Assembly (NCBI RefSeq): GCF_003993795.1 | Contig: NZ_RWKV01000017.1 | Location: 124,001-188,000 of the forward strand | Reading direction: 5' to 3' | DNA: 64,000 nt | DNA from: Aquabacter cavernae | GTDB taxonomy: Bacteria; Pseudomonadota; Alphaproteobacteria; Rhizobiales; Xanthobacteraceae | Shown here: one piece after another, positions 24,137-33,694 of the stretch | Layout: every line of letters starts with the position of its first letter | How positions within the stretch are numbered: the first letter of the stretch is position 1 | Notes under the pieces: model-generated | Database searches by the model: none | Told to the model about the DNA's origin: nothing | The model's input: only the letters and a program-made list of their open reading frames with translations | Position numbers and translations under genes: made by a program

Positions 24137-24814
24137 TCAATCGCGCTTCGGGCCGGCAGAACCGTCCAGATAGATGAGGTCGGTAATCCCGGTCGAAACA
24201 TCCAGCGTCGTCGGCTCGTAGGCGATCTCGATGATGGTGTGATAGCCGGAATGGCGGAAGCACATGTGCCAGCGATGGCGAACGGCCGGGTCAAGCTCAA
24301 GGTCCGTCATGCGGTCGCTGACGCCGCTGACAATGCCAAGCTCCCCTTTGACGATGTCCTGGTAGAGCGTCGTGTCGGTGGCCAGCGTCTGCACCTCGTT
24401 GACCAGATGATCCCGCATGGACTGGCCTTCCAGGGAGGCATATCGCGGCCAGAGCGCCTGGAAGCCGGCGGACGCCGTGAGCAGAACCGCCCCGTCGAAA
24501 TCATACAGCGCCCGCACGCTGCCCTGCCGCCGTGTGAACGCCTTTTCCATGGCGAGTTCGTCCCGCGTGGAGGCCGCGATCAGGTCGTTGATCTGGCTCA
24601 TCTGCACGGGCCCGGGCATGTCGCGCCCGGTTTCCCAGAAGGAGACGGCGGACTGGGAGACGCCCAGCATGTTCGCCAGGGCCACCTGCTTGATGCCGTT
24701 CAGCCGCCGCCAGGTCTTCAGGCGATGGGCGAAGTCCGCGGCAGCGGCGGACAGCGGCAGGTTCGGATCGAGGCTTCCAGCATCGCGGCTCGGCTTCTTG
24801 CGGTGCGGTGGCAT
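24137..24814 (-). CDS. XRE-type helix-turn-helix regulator with C-terminal sensory domain
   Basis: A 225-residue protein. The N-terminal HTH (residues about 28-80) reads FAHRLKTWRRLNGIKQVALA, then MLGVSQSAVSFWETGRDMPG. The C-terminal ~130 residues look like a small PAS-type domain (LYDFDGAVLLTASAGFQALW..., later SGYHTIIEIAYEPTT). I start at the ATG at 24814, preceded by AGGGGA; an upstream start at 24871 adds 19 residues. It is convergent with the LysR gene and upstream of the surface-protein block; a control link to that block is possible but unproven. Confidence 0.8.
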   Translation of the reverse strand: MPPHRKKPSRDAGSLDPNLPLSAAAADFAHRLKTWRRLNGIKQVALANMLGVSQSAVSFWETGRDMPGPVQMSQINDLIAASTRDELAMEKAFTRRQGSVRALYDFDGAVLLTASAGFQALWPRYASLEGQSMRDHLVNEVQTLATDTTLYQDIVKGELGIVSGVSDRMTDLELDPAVRHRWHMCFRHSGYHTIIEIAYEPTTLDVSTGITDLIYLDGSAGPKRD

Positions 24815-25114
24815 GTGGAAATCCCCTGACTGCAAACCGTTCGGGCGGTGGCCCCGATCTCTCCGGAACAAGCGCCGATCAATAAGGGAAAGGGCGGTTC
24901 GCCGAGCGGGAAAAGCCCATCTGCCCGGATCGCACTCCCACGAAGCAAAATGCGTCTCGCAACGTCAATGACTGTGCGGTTCAAGCGAGAGAAGAGCAAG
25001 ACTCTTCACGACCAGTTGAGCACACACGGTCGATTTCATCCCAGATAGCCCCGGAAACATGAAGCCTGCGCGACGCTCCCCCCGCCGGCGGACAGGCCCG
25101 AGAATTCGCCGGCC
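24815..25114. other. intergenic region
   Basis: About 300 bp between the XRE-type regulator (promoter side) and the stop of the TIGR03032 gene. It should contain the regulator's promoter. No gene, repeat or strong hairpin is seen. Confidence 0.3.
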
Positions 25115-26248
25115 TTAGGAGGCGAGCGGATCCAGCCAGCCCCGCTCGGAAAGGGGGCGATCGGGCGCCTCGATGGTGATGAAGCTCGCAAGGTCCGGCC
25201 CGAAGGTGGGAAGCGCCATGGGGCAGCGCACGCCGGGCAGGACCTGCACATCGAACAATTCGCGGATGCCGCCCTCAAGGCGCAGCCATTCCACGATATC
25301 GCCGTTGCGGGTGTTGACGATCTGGATGCCGCACCAGGCTTCCGTCCGGCGCTTGTCCAGCTGGTCCTGAAGGTTGAGGCCGGAGAATACCCCCTCGTGG
25401 CGGGCGAGGGAGAGGCCGATGATGGCGTGCCCCGCATGGAAGGCGAGGCCGCGCATGAAGCCCGGGCAGAAGGCCACGGTCTCGCGTGCGCCCCCGTTCG
25501 GGTCCATGCGGACAAGCGCGCCATTCCCGGAATCCAGCAGCCACAGCGCCCCGCCATACAGGCGCGGCGAATGGGGCATGGACAAGCCTTCGGCGACGAT
25601 CTGGTCGGTGGCCACATTCACCACCACGCCGCCGTCGCGCCGGTGGGCGCGCCAGCCATCCACCACGTCCGTGGTGGAAACGGCCGTCACGAAGCGCGGC
25701 ACGCCGTCCTCCATGGCAAGCCCGTTCATGTGGCACCGATCCTCCGGCGCAAGGCGCGAGATGAAGGGCGGGCGCCATACCGGCTTGAAGGAATGCAAAG
25801 CACTGTCCGTGGCGAGGCAGGAATAGCGGGTGTTGACGAAGATCAGCCGCCCGGCGGCATCGATGCCCATTTCATGGACATCCAGATCGGACACCGTCTG
25901 CCCGCGCCGGGGGACATAGAGCCGGTCGAAATGCTCATTGGCCCGCTCCTCGGGGCCGAGGACATTCTCGAAGCGCCAGATCTGGGCGAGGCCCGCCAGC
26001 AGAAGCGTCTGCGCGCTGGCCCACAGGCCCATGGCGCGCACGAAATTGCGCTGGTGCAGGGAGAGCGAACCGTCCGGCAATACGCCCACGAGAAAGAGCT
26101 GCCCGGTCTGGTAGGAGGTGAAGGCGATGGAGCAATTGTGCATCGCCAGCCATTGGGCAAACCCGCGCGAGCAGGTGATGCTGGTCTGCAGCAGGGTGTC
26201 GGCCTGCGCCGCATCTGCGGGAGCGGGGGCCGAAGCATCGGTGGTCAT
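25115..26248 (-). CDS. TIGR03032-family protein of unknown function
   Basis: A 377-residue soluble protein matching the TIGR03032 pattern: FTSYQTGQLFLVGVLPDGSLSL near the N-terminus, FVRAMGLWASAQTLLLAGLAQIWRFEN, then NGLAMEDGVPRFVTAVS and the C-terminal SGNGALVRMD/ GFMRGLAFH strands. The fold is probably a beta-propeller. The ATG at 26248 is chosen over the one at 26287 because the first 13 residues of the longer form are not family-like. It lies 86 bp after the autotransporter stop, on the same strand. From memory, such proteins tend to occur near large repeat or surface proteins, which fits here; biochemical function is unknown. Confidence 0.8.
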   Translation of the reverse strand: MTTDASAPAPADAAQADTLLQTSITCSRGFAQWLAMHNCSIAFTSYQTGQLFLVGVLPDGSLSLHQRNFVRAMGLWASAQTLLLAGLAQIWRFENVLGPEERANEHFDRLYVPRRGQTVSDLDVHEMGIDAAGRLIFVNTRYSCLATDSALHSFKPVWRPPFISRLAPEDRCHMNGLAMEDGVPRFVTAVSTTDVVDGWRAHRRDGGVVVNVATDQIVAEGLSMPHSPRLYGGALWLLDSGNGALVRMDPNGGARETVAFCPGFMRGLAFHAGHAIIGLSLARHEGVFSGLNLQDQLDKRRTEAWCGIQIVNTRNGDIVEWLRLEGGIRELFDVQVLPGVRCPMALPTFGPDLASFITIEAPDRPLSERGWLDPLAS

Positions 26249-26334
26249 TATCGGAAATCCTGTGCGGCTGGCGCCGTGGCGACCCATGAGGGGGAAAGGC
26301 CGGACCGCCGCCCGGCGCCCGGCCCGAACCTCGG

Positions 26335-29300
26335 TCAGAAGCGGAAATTCAGGAACACGGACCCGCCATGGGCCTGGAAATCGGTGCCGATGGCCCCGTC
26401 ATACTGAACCTTGACCTGGAAGCCCGCGCTCTGCGGCAGGTCCAGACCCAGGCCGATGCGCGCAAGGTCTCCGGCAATGGGAACGGAACTGCTGAAGGCA
26501 TCCATGTCGGATACGCCCGCGAAGGTCGCGCTGGTCTGCCAATCGTCGCCGGACATGAAGGTGGCGCCGAGGCTGAGATAGAGGCGGCCCGCGCCGCCCG
26601 GCAGGTTCAGCCGCTGGCCGAATTCCACGCTGGGCGTGATGGCATAGAAGCTCTGGCTGTTGCTCCGGACATTGAGGTTCAGCGCCCCGGCCCCGCTCTC
26701 CGTATAGCCCTGCTGGTGGACGGCGATCACATCGAGATCCACCGTCGGGCGCATATAGAAGTCGTTGCCCAGCAGAACCTCGTAGGAGCCGCGCAACCGG
26801 CCGAACAGGAAGCCCGATTCCGGCGATGCCTCCGCCTGCGCGTTGTAGGTGCCGAGGCTGATGAAGCGGCTGCTCTCGGTCCAGCTATATCCGCCGCCCA
26901 TGGCCGCCGAGAAGAGCCAGGGGCCGATCTCCTTTTTCAGGGCCACCGCCAGAAGCCCGGTGGTGGCGCTCGCCTGCTCGCCATTGCCGGTGCCCGTGAA
27001 ATTGCCCCACAGCACGCCCGCGCTGCCGCCCAGATACCAGCCCTCCCCCAACGCCGTCTGGCCGCCGAGCTGAAGCCCGCCGGAGGCCATGGAGAAGCCG
27101 CTGGCATCGAAGGCGCCGCTGCGCCGGGCCATGCCGCCGATGCCGCGGCTCCAGGCGCAGGATTCCTCCTGCAGGACGGCATCCGTGGTGAAGGTCGGGC
27201 AGTCCAGCACGCTGGCGGCGGTCATCATGGCCATTTCCACCGCGAGCACATTCACCGCGCCCGCCGTCTCCGTGGAGACCGCATCCATCATGTCGCCGAC
27301 CGTTGCCGGCTCGGAGCCGTGGAAGGCCGCGAAAGCCGCGCCGATGGAGATGCCGTCCGTCGCCGCCTGCTGTGCGCGGCCGCTGGCCAGCGCGTCCCAG
27401 GCATTCTGCAATCCGCCGGCCGCCGCCGCGCTGTTCGCGCCGAGCCCCTGCCCCGCCCCCGCGAAATCGGCCTTCGCGATGCTGAACCCGGTCCACCCGC
27501 TCGCGTCCTGGGATGGCGTGGTGAAGCTGAAGATGTGGCTGGACAGGACCGTGATATCCGCCGTGTTCTCGCCCGCCACCGATAGGAAGTTCACCTTGGC
27601 GTTGGGAAGCAAGGTGGTGGGTTTCAGGCTCAGGCCCCATGTGCCGCTCATCCGGCCGTCCACGATGATGCGGTCGCTGGTACCTGCGGCCATGTCCACG
27701 TCGAGATCGGCGATCACGCCCCCACGGCTGGAGGTGGCGGTGCTCCAGGTCTGAGCCTGCGCACCCCGGAAATAGCTCCGGGCCTGGAACTGCGCGCCTT
27801 CGCCCGTGGTGACGAGATCGCCGGTGAAACGGGTGGTCTGGGTGGTGCCGGTTCCGCCCACATTGAGGGTGCCGTTGATGGTGGAATAGGCCACGTCCAC
27901 GATCACGCCCGGCTGGAAGGTGCCGGTGCCCTCCGTCACCAGCCGCCCGGCTGTCACGCCCTTGCCGGTATTCAGCATGACGTTGCCCGCCAGATGGCCG
28001 CTATTGGTGATGGTCAGCGCCGCGCCTTCATTGCCGAACAGCGCCACCGCGCCGCCGGAATGATAGGCCCCCGCATAGCCGGACACCGCGCCGCCGGGGC
28101 TCACCACCACGCTCGCATAGGTATTCTGCGTCTGCCCCCAGACGGCCCAGGAATCCGGGCCGGTGGTGGTCACGCTGCCGGCGACGGTGACCTTCACCCC
28201 CGCCTGGTTGTTGTCCCCGTTCCGGTGCAGGGAGCCCGCATAGAGCTTGCCCCCGCGCTCGAAGATGCCGCCCGTCCCGGCGATGGACTGGGCCACGATG
28301 CCGTGGGCATAGCGGCCGGTGGTGGTGATGGAGGCCCCCGCCGCCACGTCCACGGTCACGATGCCGGAATGCCGGCCGTGATGGTCATGGGCATAGCCCG
28401 GATTCTTCCTCAGGGAGGCGGCGGTGGTGGTGTAATAGGCGTAGATCCAGCCGTTCATGTCCGCCGCCAGCCCGCCGCCGCCGCCGATGGACTGCGCGAT
28501 GATGCCCGCGCTGCCGTCGCCGCTGGTGACGATGGAGCCGTTGCCGCTGAGCGAGACATTCACGGCATAGCCGGCGCCGCGCGTCTGGTCGGCGGCGAAC
28601 TTCACATCGGCAAGGTTGGCCTCCGAGATGGACAGCAGGCCGCCGCCGCCGCCGATGGATTGCGCGATGATGCCCGCCGATCGCGTGCCGCTGGTGACGA
28701 TGGTCCCGGCATGGTCGATGGAGACCACGCCACCATCCAGGGTGTTGACATTGTTGGGATTCATCGTGCCGCCCAGCGTCATGGTCACGATGTTCTGGAG
28801 CGTGTCGTCATTGATCCGCGCGGATGTGCCGAGCGCGATCCCCATCATGCCGCCGCCGCCGCCGATGGACTGCGCGACGATGCCGTTGGCATTGTCGCCG
28901 CTGACCTTGATGTGGGTGCTGCCCAGCGTCTTCACGCTCACCGCGCCGCCGGAGGCATTGTCCGACTTGTCGGTGGAGGTGGCGCCCAGCGACGCCGTGA
29001 TGGCGGAGACGGCATAGCCGGAAAACTCCGCATTGCCGCCGCCGCCGCCGATGGACTGCGCCACCACGCCATGGGCGCCGAAGCCGGCGGCCTGCACGCT
29101 GTTGGCATAGACGGTGACGGCGCCGCCCTTGCCCGAGCCCCCGCTGGACGAGCCGGTGGTGAAGGTCGCGAAGCTCGCCGTGCCCTTCAGGCTCTTGAGG
29201 TCGAAGCTCAGATTGTCCTGCAGCCATTGGCCGAGCGCGTTGCCGCTCTGGCTGAGGGAATAGGAATTGGCGGGCGAGGCCAAGGACGACATGCCGCCGC

Positions 29301-32300
29301 CGCCGCCCACCGACTGGGCGACGATGCCGTGGGCGAAGGTGCCGACGGTCTGGGTCGTGCCGATGGAAATGGACGTGCCGGTCTTGGCCACGCCCACGAA
29401 CACCGTTCCGCCATCGCCGCCGCTGCCGCCATTGGAGCCGGTGCGCATGGTGCCGGTGACGGTGAAGGAGGGCGAGTTGAGGCCCACCTTCAGATTGTCG
29501 GCCACATAGGTCTTCAGGGCGGCGTTGATCTTGTCGCCCGCCTGCTCCGCCAGGAAGGGGGTCATCTGGATCTTCTGGGAGACCGAGCTTGTGCCCGATC
29601 CGCCCTGCCCGCCGCCGCCGCCGATGGATTGCGCGAGCAGGCCCACGCTGGCATCGCCGGTGGTGACGATCCTGCCATTGTTCCAGGCATAGACGAGGCC
29701 GCCCTTGTTGCCGCTGCCGCCCGTCTCGCCGATGCCGATCTGGATGACGGTCTTGCCGGCCCCGGCCCCCGCGCCCGCGCCACCCTTTCCGCCGCCGCCG
29801 CCAATGGACTGGACCACGAGGCCGGATGAATTGTGCCCGGTCGTATAGACGGAGCCGGTATTGCCCACGCCCCCCTGCACCTTGCCGCCCAGGCCGCCGG
29901 TCTCGCCCTTGCCGCCGGCGCTCAGATCGGCCGACGCCGTCGCGGCGGAGATGAAGGAGACGCTCTGGGCATCGCCGGAGCCGCCCGCGCCACCACCGCC
30001 GCCGATGGATTGCAGCAGGATGCCGTCCGCGAAGTCGCCCGAAGTGGAGATGCGGCCGAGATTATGGGCATAGCCGGTGCCGCCCACATTGCCCGTGCCG
30101 CCGCTTCCGCCGAAGGCGAACGACAGGTCCATGGTGAAGGCATCGTCCTTGAACTTCAGCATTTTCGGCAGAACCGCGCTGCCGAGAATGTTGCTCATGG
30201 TGGTGACGGTGGACGAGGACAAGGCATCGCCGCCCGCGCCGCCGCCGCCGCCGATGGATTGCACCACCATGCCGCTGCTGCCGTCACCCAGGGTGGCGAT
30301 GGAGCCGGTCTTGTCGAGAATGCCGGACACGGCACCGCCCGCGCCGCCCGTGCCGCCCGTGCCGCCCAGCGTGGCCGCCACCGACAGGCCCACCGTCTCC
30401 TTCGGGTTCTGCGGAAGGGGCACGCCGATGGTCATGCTGTGGGCGCTGGACCCGCCGCCGGCCCCGCCGCCGCCGCCGATGGACTGGACCAGCATGCCGT
30501 AGGAATTCTGGTAGAGCGTGCTGACTTTGCCCGCATTCTCCACCTTGGCGGAGCCGCCGGCCCCGCCGGTGCCCCCCGTGCCGCCGAACGCGACGCTCAT
30601 GCCCACAAGCAGGCTGTCCGTGCTCTGCTTCGACGAGCCGCCGATGCCGCCGCCACCGCCGATGGACTGGGCGAGGATGGCGTGGCCCATGGTCCCCTGG
30701 GCGGTGATATCGCTGGTCTTGGAGGTCTTGACCGAGACGGCGCCGCCATTGCCGCCCCCGCCCGCGGACCCGCCCACGGAGACACCGATCTCGTGCGACC
30801 AGCCGGCCGCCCGGCCGCCATTGCCGCCGCCGCCGCCGATGGACTGGACGATGATGCCGCTGGCATAGTCGCCCACCGTGAGCAGCGTACCGGCATTGTA
30901 GGCATAGGCTTGTCCGCCATTGCCGCCGGCCCCGCCGCGCCCGCCCACCGTGACCACCAGCCCGGCCTTGTTGCGCCCGCTGCCGCCGCCGCCGCCGATG
31001 GACTGCACCATGATGGCGTGGGCCTCGGACGCTGCGGTGGAGACGGACCCGTAATTGCGTACCCCGGCATAGCCGCCGTTTGATCCGCCCAGATCCTTGA
31101 TGGCGGCGGAACCGCCGCCCATGAAGCCCAGAACGCCGGTGCCCGTATTGGTGCCGCCGCCGCCGCCGATGGACTGGGCGAGGATGCCGATGCCCCCGCC
31201 GGTGGTCGCGCTTTCCGGCGGGAGATAGCTGCCGCCATCCGCGGAATACTGCCTGATCAGGCCGCCATGGGTGATGATGACGCCCGTATTGACCACATGC
31301 ACATCGGAGCCGTGCGTGGTGCCCACATTGCCGCCCACCTGCTGGCCGGTGCTCGTGCTCGTGGCTGTCAGCGTGCTGAGATCGGCGGGGCCGTTGGAGG
31401 TGAGCAGGCCGCCGCCGCCGCCGATGGACTGGGCGACGATGCCGCCCGCATCCATGCCGAAGGTTTCGATCTTCCCGCTATTGGTAACGTGGACGTCGTT
31501 GCTTCCCGGGCCATAGGAGTTGTTCGTGCCCCAGACGATATTCTTGCTGCCGGAATTCACGAACAGGCCGTCGCCCTGGGTGGAGGACGTGGACTGGGCG
31601 ACGATGCCGTGGGAATAGCGGCCGACTGTATAGATCGAGAAGTCGCTGGTGACGGTGACGACGCCGCCGGTCGCGGCATGGACGCTGCCCTTCACCCCAT
31701 AGGCGCCCTGCCCGCCGACGGAATGGGCGAGGATGCCAAAGGAATGCTGGCCTTCCGTGGCGATGGTGCCGCCACCCGCGAGCGTCACGGTCACCGCGCC
31801 GCCATTGCCGCCGACAACCTTCGGCGCCGTTCCATTGTGATAGGCCCCGCCGCCCAGGCTCTGGGCATAGATGCCGGGCGAGGCATCGCCGATGGTCACG
31901 ATCCGCGCCGCCGCCCCGCCGTGAACGGTGACATTGACGGCGCCTCCGTCTCCGCCGTTGTAATAGGAGTGAACGCCGGAATATTTGTAATGGCCGAGGC
32001 CCCGCCCCCCGGTGCTGTGCGCGACGATGGCGCCGCCCGTGGACATGGCCAGCCGGCTCGCGACAACGCCGACGCTCTTGGAGGCGATGGTTCCGGCGAA
32101 GGCGGCATCGGTGCTGCCGAGCGTGACATCCACCTGCCCGCCCGCGCCGCCATTGCCCATGGCGAAGGCATTCTTGAGGCCGTACGCATAGATGGCGTTG
32201 GTCTGGAAGGTTGCGTTTCCGCCATAGGACGCGCCGAGAATGGCGGGGCCGGCCGAGAGCGATGCCACATCGCCCGTGACGGTGATGGCCACCTGCCCGC

Positions 32301-33186
32301 CCGCGCCGCCCGCAATGCCGCCCGAGCCGAAATGCTGCCCCTTGGTGACGCCGGATGCCCCGCCAATGCTCATGCCGACCACGGCCGCACTCGATGAGGT
32401 CGCCTGTCCGCTGGTGGTGATGCTGACGTTGCCGCCCGCGCCGCCGCTGCCGTAATAGGCGTCACCACCCACCGACAGACCGTAGATCGCGGCCCCGGAC
32501 GGTGTCGTGTTGGCCAGCGTTCCCGTATTGACGATGGTGACCACACCGCCGGTCCCGCCCCTATAGCGCGTGTACCAGCCCTTTACGTGCGTGCTCCAGG
32601 CATTGCTGCCGCGCGACACCACCGAGAGCGTGGAGGACTGCTTCTGCGGCTTATGGGGCGGCTTGCTGGCCTGCGGGGCGGCGGCGAGGAGCGAGAAGCT
32701 GGAATAGCTCGTGGCGACCGCAAGAGAGAGGCCGTTGGTCAGCGTGATGTTGAGCCCCGGCTGGCCCGCGATGGCGCCGGCATAGCTGTATTTTTTCCCG
32801 CTCGTCTCCTGCCGCACCTGCTCGGGCGGAGCGAAATAGAAGCTGTAGGCGCCGCCATAGGCATAACGGGGCCTGTCCAGCGGCGTGTCGTCAACGGGCA
32901 CGACGCAATTGAAGGTGACGGCGGGCACCTTGGTATTGGGCTTGCCGCCGGCACTCGCACCGCTGACGGCATAGGTCGCCACCACCGGGCTGCAATTCTG
33001 CGCATAGGCGCGCGAATAGAAGGCGAAGGGGAAACCCGCGAGGGTGCCGGCCAGTGCCGTTGAGCGAAGCAGGAAAGACGGGACTTGCCGCCTCAAACGG
33101 CTGCGGAACGATGCGCGCCCCTCGCCCCGAGAGGTGTCTTTCGAAAGGGGGCCGACAGGGCCCGCCTGACCATGACTGTCAGCCAC
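26335..33186 (-). CDS. giant autotransporter with QSIGGGGG repeats and C-terminal beta-barrel
   Basis: A 2,283-residue type V secreted surface protein. The start has an extended signal region with a charged leader (about 1-35), then a hydrophobic segment ending AYA at 62. The passenger is built from glycine-rich repeats of 60-90 residues, each closing with G(H/S)GI(V/L)(A/V)QSIGGGGG; I count about 15 such QS(I/V)GGGGG motifs plus four degenerate ones, typical of beta-helical passengers. The last ~270 residues form the autotransporter barrel (from about GMARRSGAFDASGFSMASGG) and end SVFLNFRF, the terminal aromatic used by the BAM machinery. It is likely an adhesin or biofilm factor. It diverges from the giant repeat protein at 33695. 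Confidence 0.88.
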   Translation of the reverse strand: MADSHGQAGPVGPLSKDTSRGEGRASFRSRLRRQVPSFLLRSTALAGTLAGFPFAFYSRAYAQNCSPVVATYAVSGASAGGKPNTKVPAVTFNCVVPVDDTPLDRPRYAYGGAYSFYFAPPEQVRQETSGKKYSYAGAIAGQPGLNITLTNGLSLAVATSYSSFSLLAAAPQASKPPHKPQKQSSTLSVVSRGSNAWSTHVKGWYTRYRGGTGGVVTIVNTGTLANTTPSGAAIYGLSVGGDAYYGSGGAGGNVSITTSGQATSSSAAVVGMSIGGASGVTKGQHFGSGGIAGGAGGQVAITVTGDVASLSAGPAILGASYGGNATFQTNAIYAYGLKNAFAMGNGGAGGQVDVTLGSTDAAFAGTIASKSVGVVASRLAMSTGGAIVAHSTGGRGLGHYKYSGVHSYYNGGDGGAVNVTVHGGAAARIVTIGDASPGIYAQSLGGGAYHNGTAPKVVGGNGGAVTVTLAGGGTIATEGQHSFGILAHSVGGQGAYGVKGSVHAATGGVVTVTSDFSIYTVGRYSHGIVAQSTSSTQGDGLFVNSGSKNIVWGTNNSYGPGSNDVHVTNSGKIETFGMDAGGIVAQSIGGGGGLLTSNGPADLSTLTATSTSTGQQVGGNVGTTHGSDVHVVNTGVIITHGGLIRQYSADGGSYLPPESATTGGGIGILAQSIGGGGGTNTGTGVLGFMGGGSAAIKDLGGSNGGYAGVRNYGSVSTAASEAHAIMVQSIGGGGGSGRNKAGLVVTVGGRGGAGGNGGQAYAYNAGTLLTVGDYASGIIVQSIGGGGGNGGRAAGWSHEIGVSVGGSAGGGGNGGAVSVKTSKTSDITAQGTMGHAILAQSIGGGGGIGGSSKQSTDSLLVGMSVAFGGTGGTGGAGGSAKVENAGKVSTLYQNSYGMLVQSIGGGGGAGGGSSAHSMTIGVPLPQNPKETVGLSVAATLGGTGGTGGAGGAVSGILDKTGSIATLGDGSSGMVVQSIGGGGGAGGDALSSSTVTTMSNILGSAVLPKMLKFKDDAFTMDLSFAFGGSGGTGNVGGTGYAHNLGRISTSGDFADGILLQSIGGGGGAGGSGDAQSVSFISAATASADLSAGGKGETGGLGGKVQGGVGNTGSVYTTGHNSSGLVVQSIGGGGGKGGAGAGAGAGKTVIQIGIGETGGSGNKGGLVYAWNNGRIVTTGDASVGLLAQSIGGGGGQGGSGTSSVSQKIQMTPFLAEQAGDKINAALKTYVADNLKVGLNSPSFTVTGTMRTGSNGGSGGDGGTVFVGVAKTGTSISIGTTQTVGTFAHGIVAQSVGGGGGMSSLASPANSYSLSQSGNALGQWLQDNLSFDLKSLKGTASFATFTTGSSSGGSGKGGAVTVYANSVQAAGFGAHGVVAQSIGGGGGNAEFSGYAVSAITASLGATSTDKSDNASGGAVSVKTLGSTHIKVSGDNANGIVAQSIGGGGGMMGIALGTSARINDDTLQNIVTMTLGGTMNPNNVNTLDGGVVSIDHAGTIVTSGTRSAGIIAQSIGGGGGLLSISEANLADVKFAADQTRGAGYAVNVSLSGNGSIVTSGDGSAGIIAQSIGGGGGLAADMNGWIYAYYTTTAASLRKNPGYAHDHHGRHSGIVTVDVAAGASITTTGRYAHGIVAQSIAGTGGIFERGGKLYAGSLHRNGDNNQAGVKVTVAGSVTTTGPDSWAVWGQTQNTYASVVVSPGGAVSGYAGAYHSGGAVALFGNEGAALTITNSGHLAGNVMLNTGKGVTAGRLVTEGTGTFQPGVIVDVAYSTINGTLNVGGTGTTQTTRFTGDLVTTGEGAQFQARSYFRGAQAQTWSTATSSRGGVIADLDVDMAAGTSDRIIVDGRMSGTWGLSLKPTTLLPNAKVNFLSVAGENTADITVLSSHIFSFTTPSQDASGWTGFSIAKADFAGAGQGLGANSAAAAGGLQNAWDALASGRAQQAATDGISIGAAFAAFHGSEPATVGDMMDAVSTETAGAVNVLAVEMAMMTAASVLDCPTFTTDAVLQEESCAWSRGIGGMARRSGAFDASGFSMASGGLQLGGQTALGEGWYLGGSAGVLWGNFTGTGNGEQASATTGLLAVALKKEIGPWLFSAAMGGGYSWTESSRFISLGTYNAQAEASPESGFLFGRLRGSYEVLLGNDFYMRPTVDLDVIAVHQQGYTESGAGALNLNVRSNSQSFYAITPSVEFGQRLNLPGGAGRLYLSLGATFMSGDDWQTSATFAGVSDMDAFSSSVPIAGDLARIGLGLDLPQSAGFQVKVQYDGAIGTDFQAHGGSVFLNFRF

Positions 33187-33694
33187 CTAATGCATCCCCG
33201 CTTCGATGCGGCGGGGATATCCAATTCAGTTTTTTATGTCCACAGTCGATACTCAAATATTTTATGTATATTTGACTAAGCGTATAGACAAATGGACAAC
33301 AAACACACCTGCGATTCGGCTTTAAAATATAATATTAGTTTAAATGATCAACCGAATGTGTCATGCGTGCGTCGCTTTGGGTGCCGTGCAAACATCTCCT
33401 TTGGCGACACACTTACGTACGTGCAAAATATCTGAAAATGTTTCGCTTACGCCCTGTAATTTTATGAAATTTATGTAATAAAATTATTTATACGACTAAA
33501 CTTATAATAAAATATATATCAGAAATACAATATTAATACATCTTAATTTCAAGAATCCTTGCTACGAGGGCGCCATTGGGTCGCTCTGCAAACTTTTTCT
33601 CTGATTGCGATCCCATTTTCTGGGACGACCGGACGGCTCCAATGCGTCCGGCGCATGAATTTAAGCCCGTTTGCCGGGCGACGAGGAGATTGCC
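33187..33694. promoter_or_regulatory. AT-rich divergent promoter region of the two giant surface-protein genes
   Basis: A 508-bp gap between divergent genes. About 33230-33560 is strikingly AT-rich in an otherwise GC-rich window, with runs such as TAAAATATAATATTAG near 33325 that contain -10-like TATAAT. No gene is evident. Such a region is a natural target for H-NS/MucR-type silencing proteins and could co-regulate both giant genes. A GAGGAG ribosome-binding site lies at 33683-33688, in front of the GTG at 33695. Confidence 0.5.

Noticed and set aside
27994-29829. Long plus-strand open frames opposite the autotransporter
   Set aside because: They mirror the glycine-rich repeat codons (GGC/GCC) and have no family resemblance; the minus-strand gene has signal peptide, repeats and barrel.
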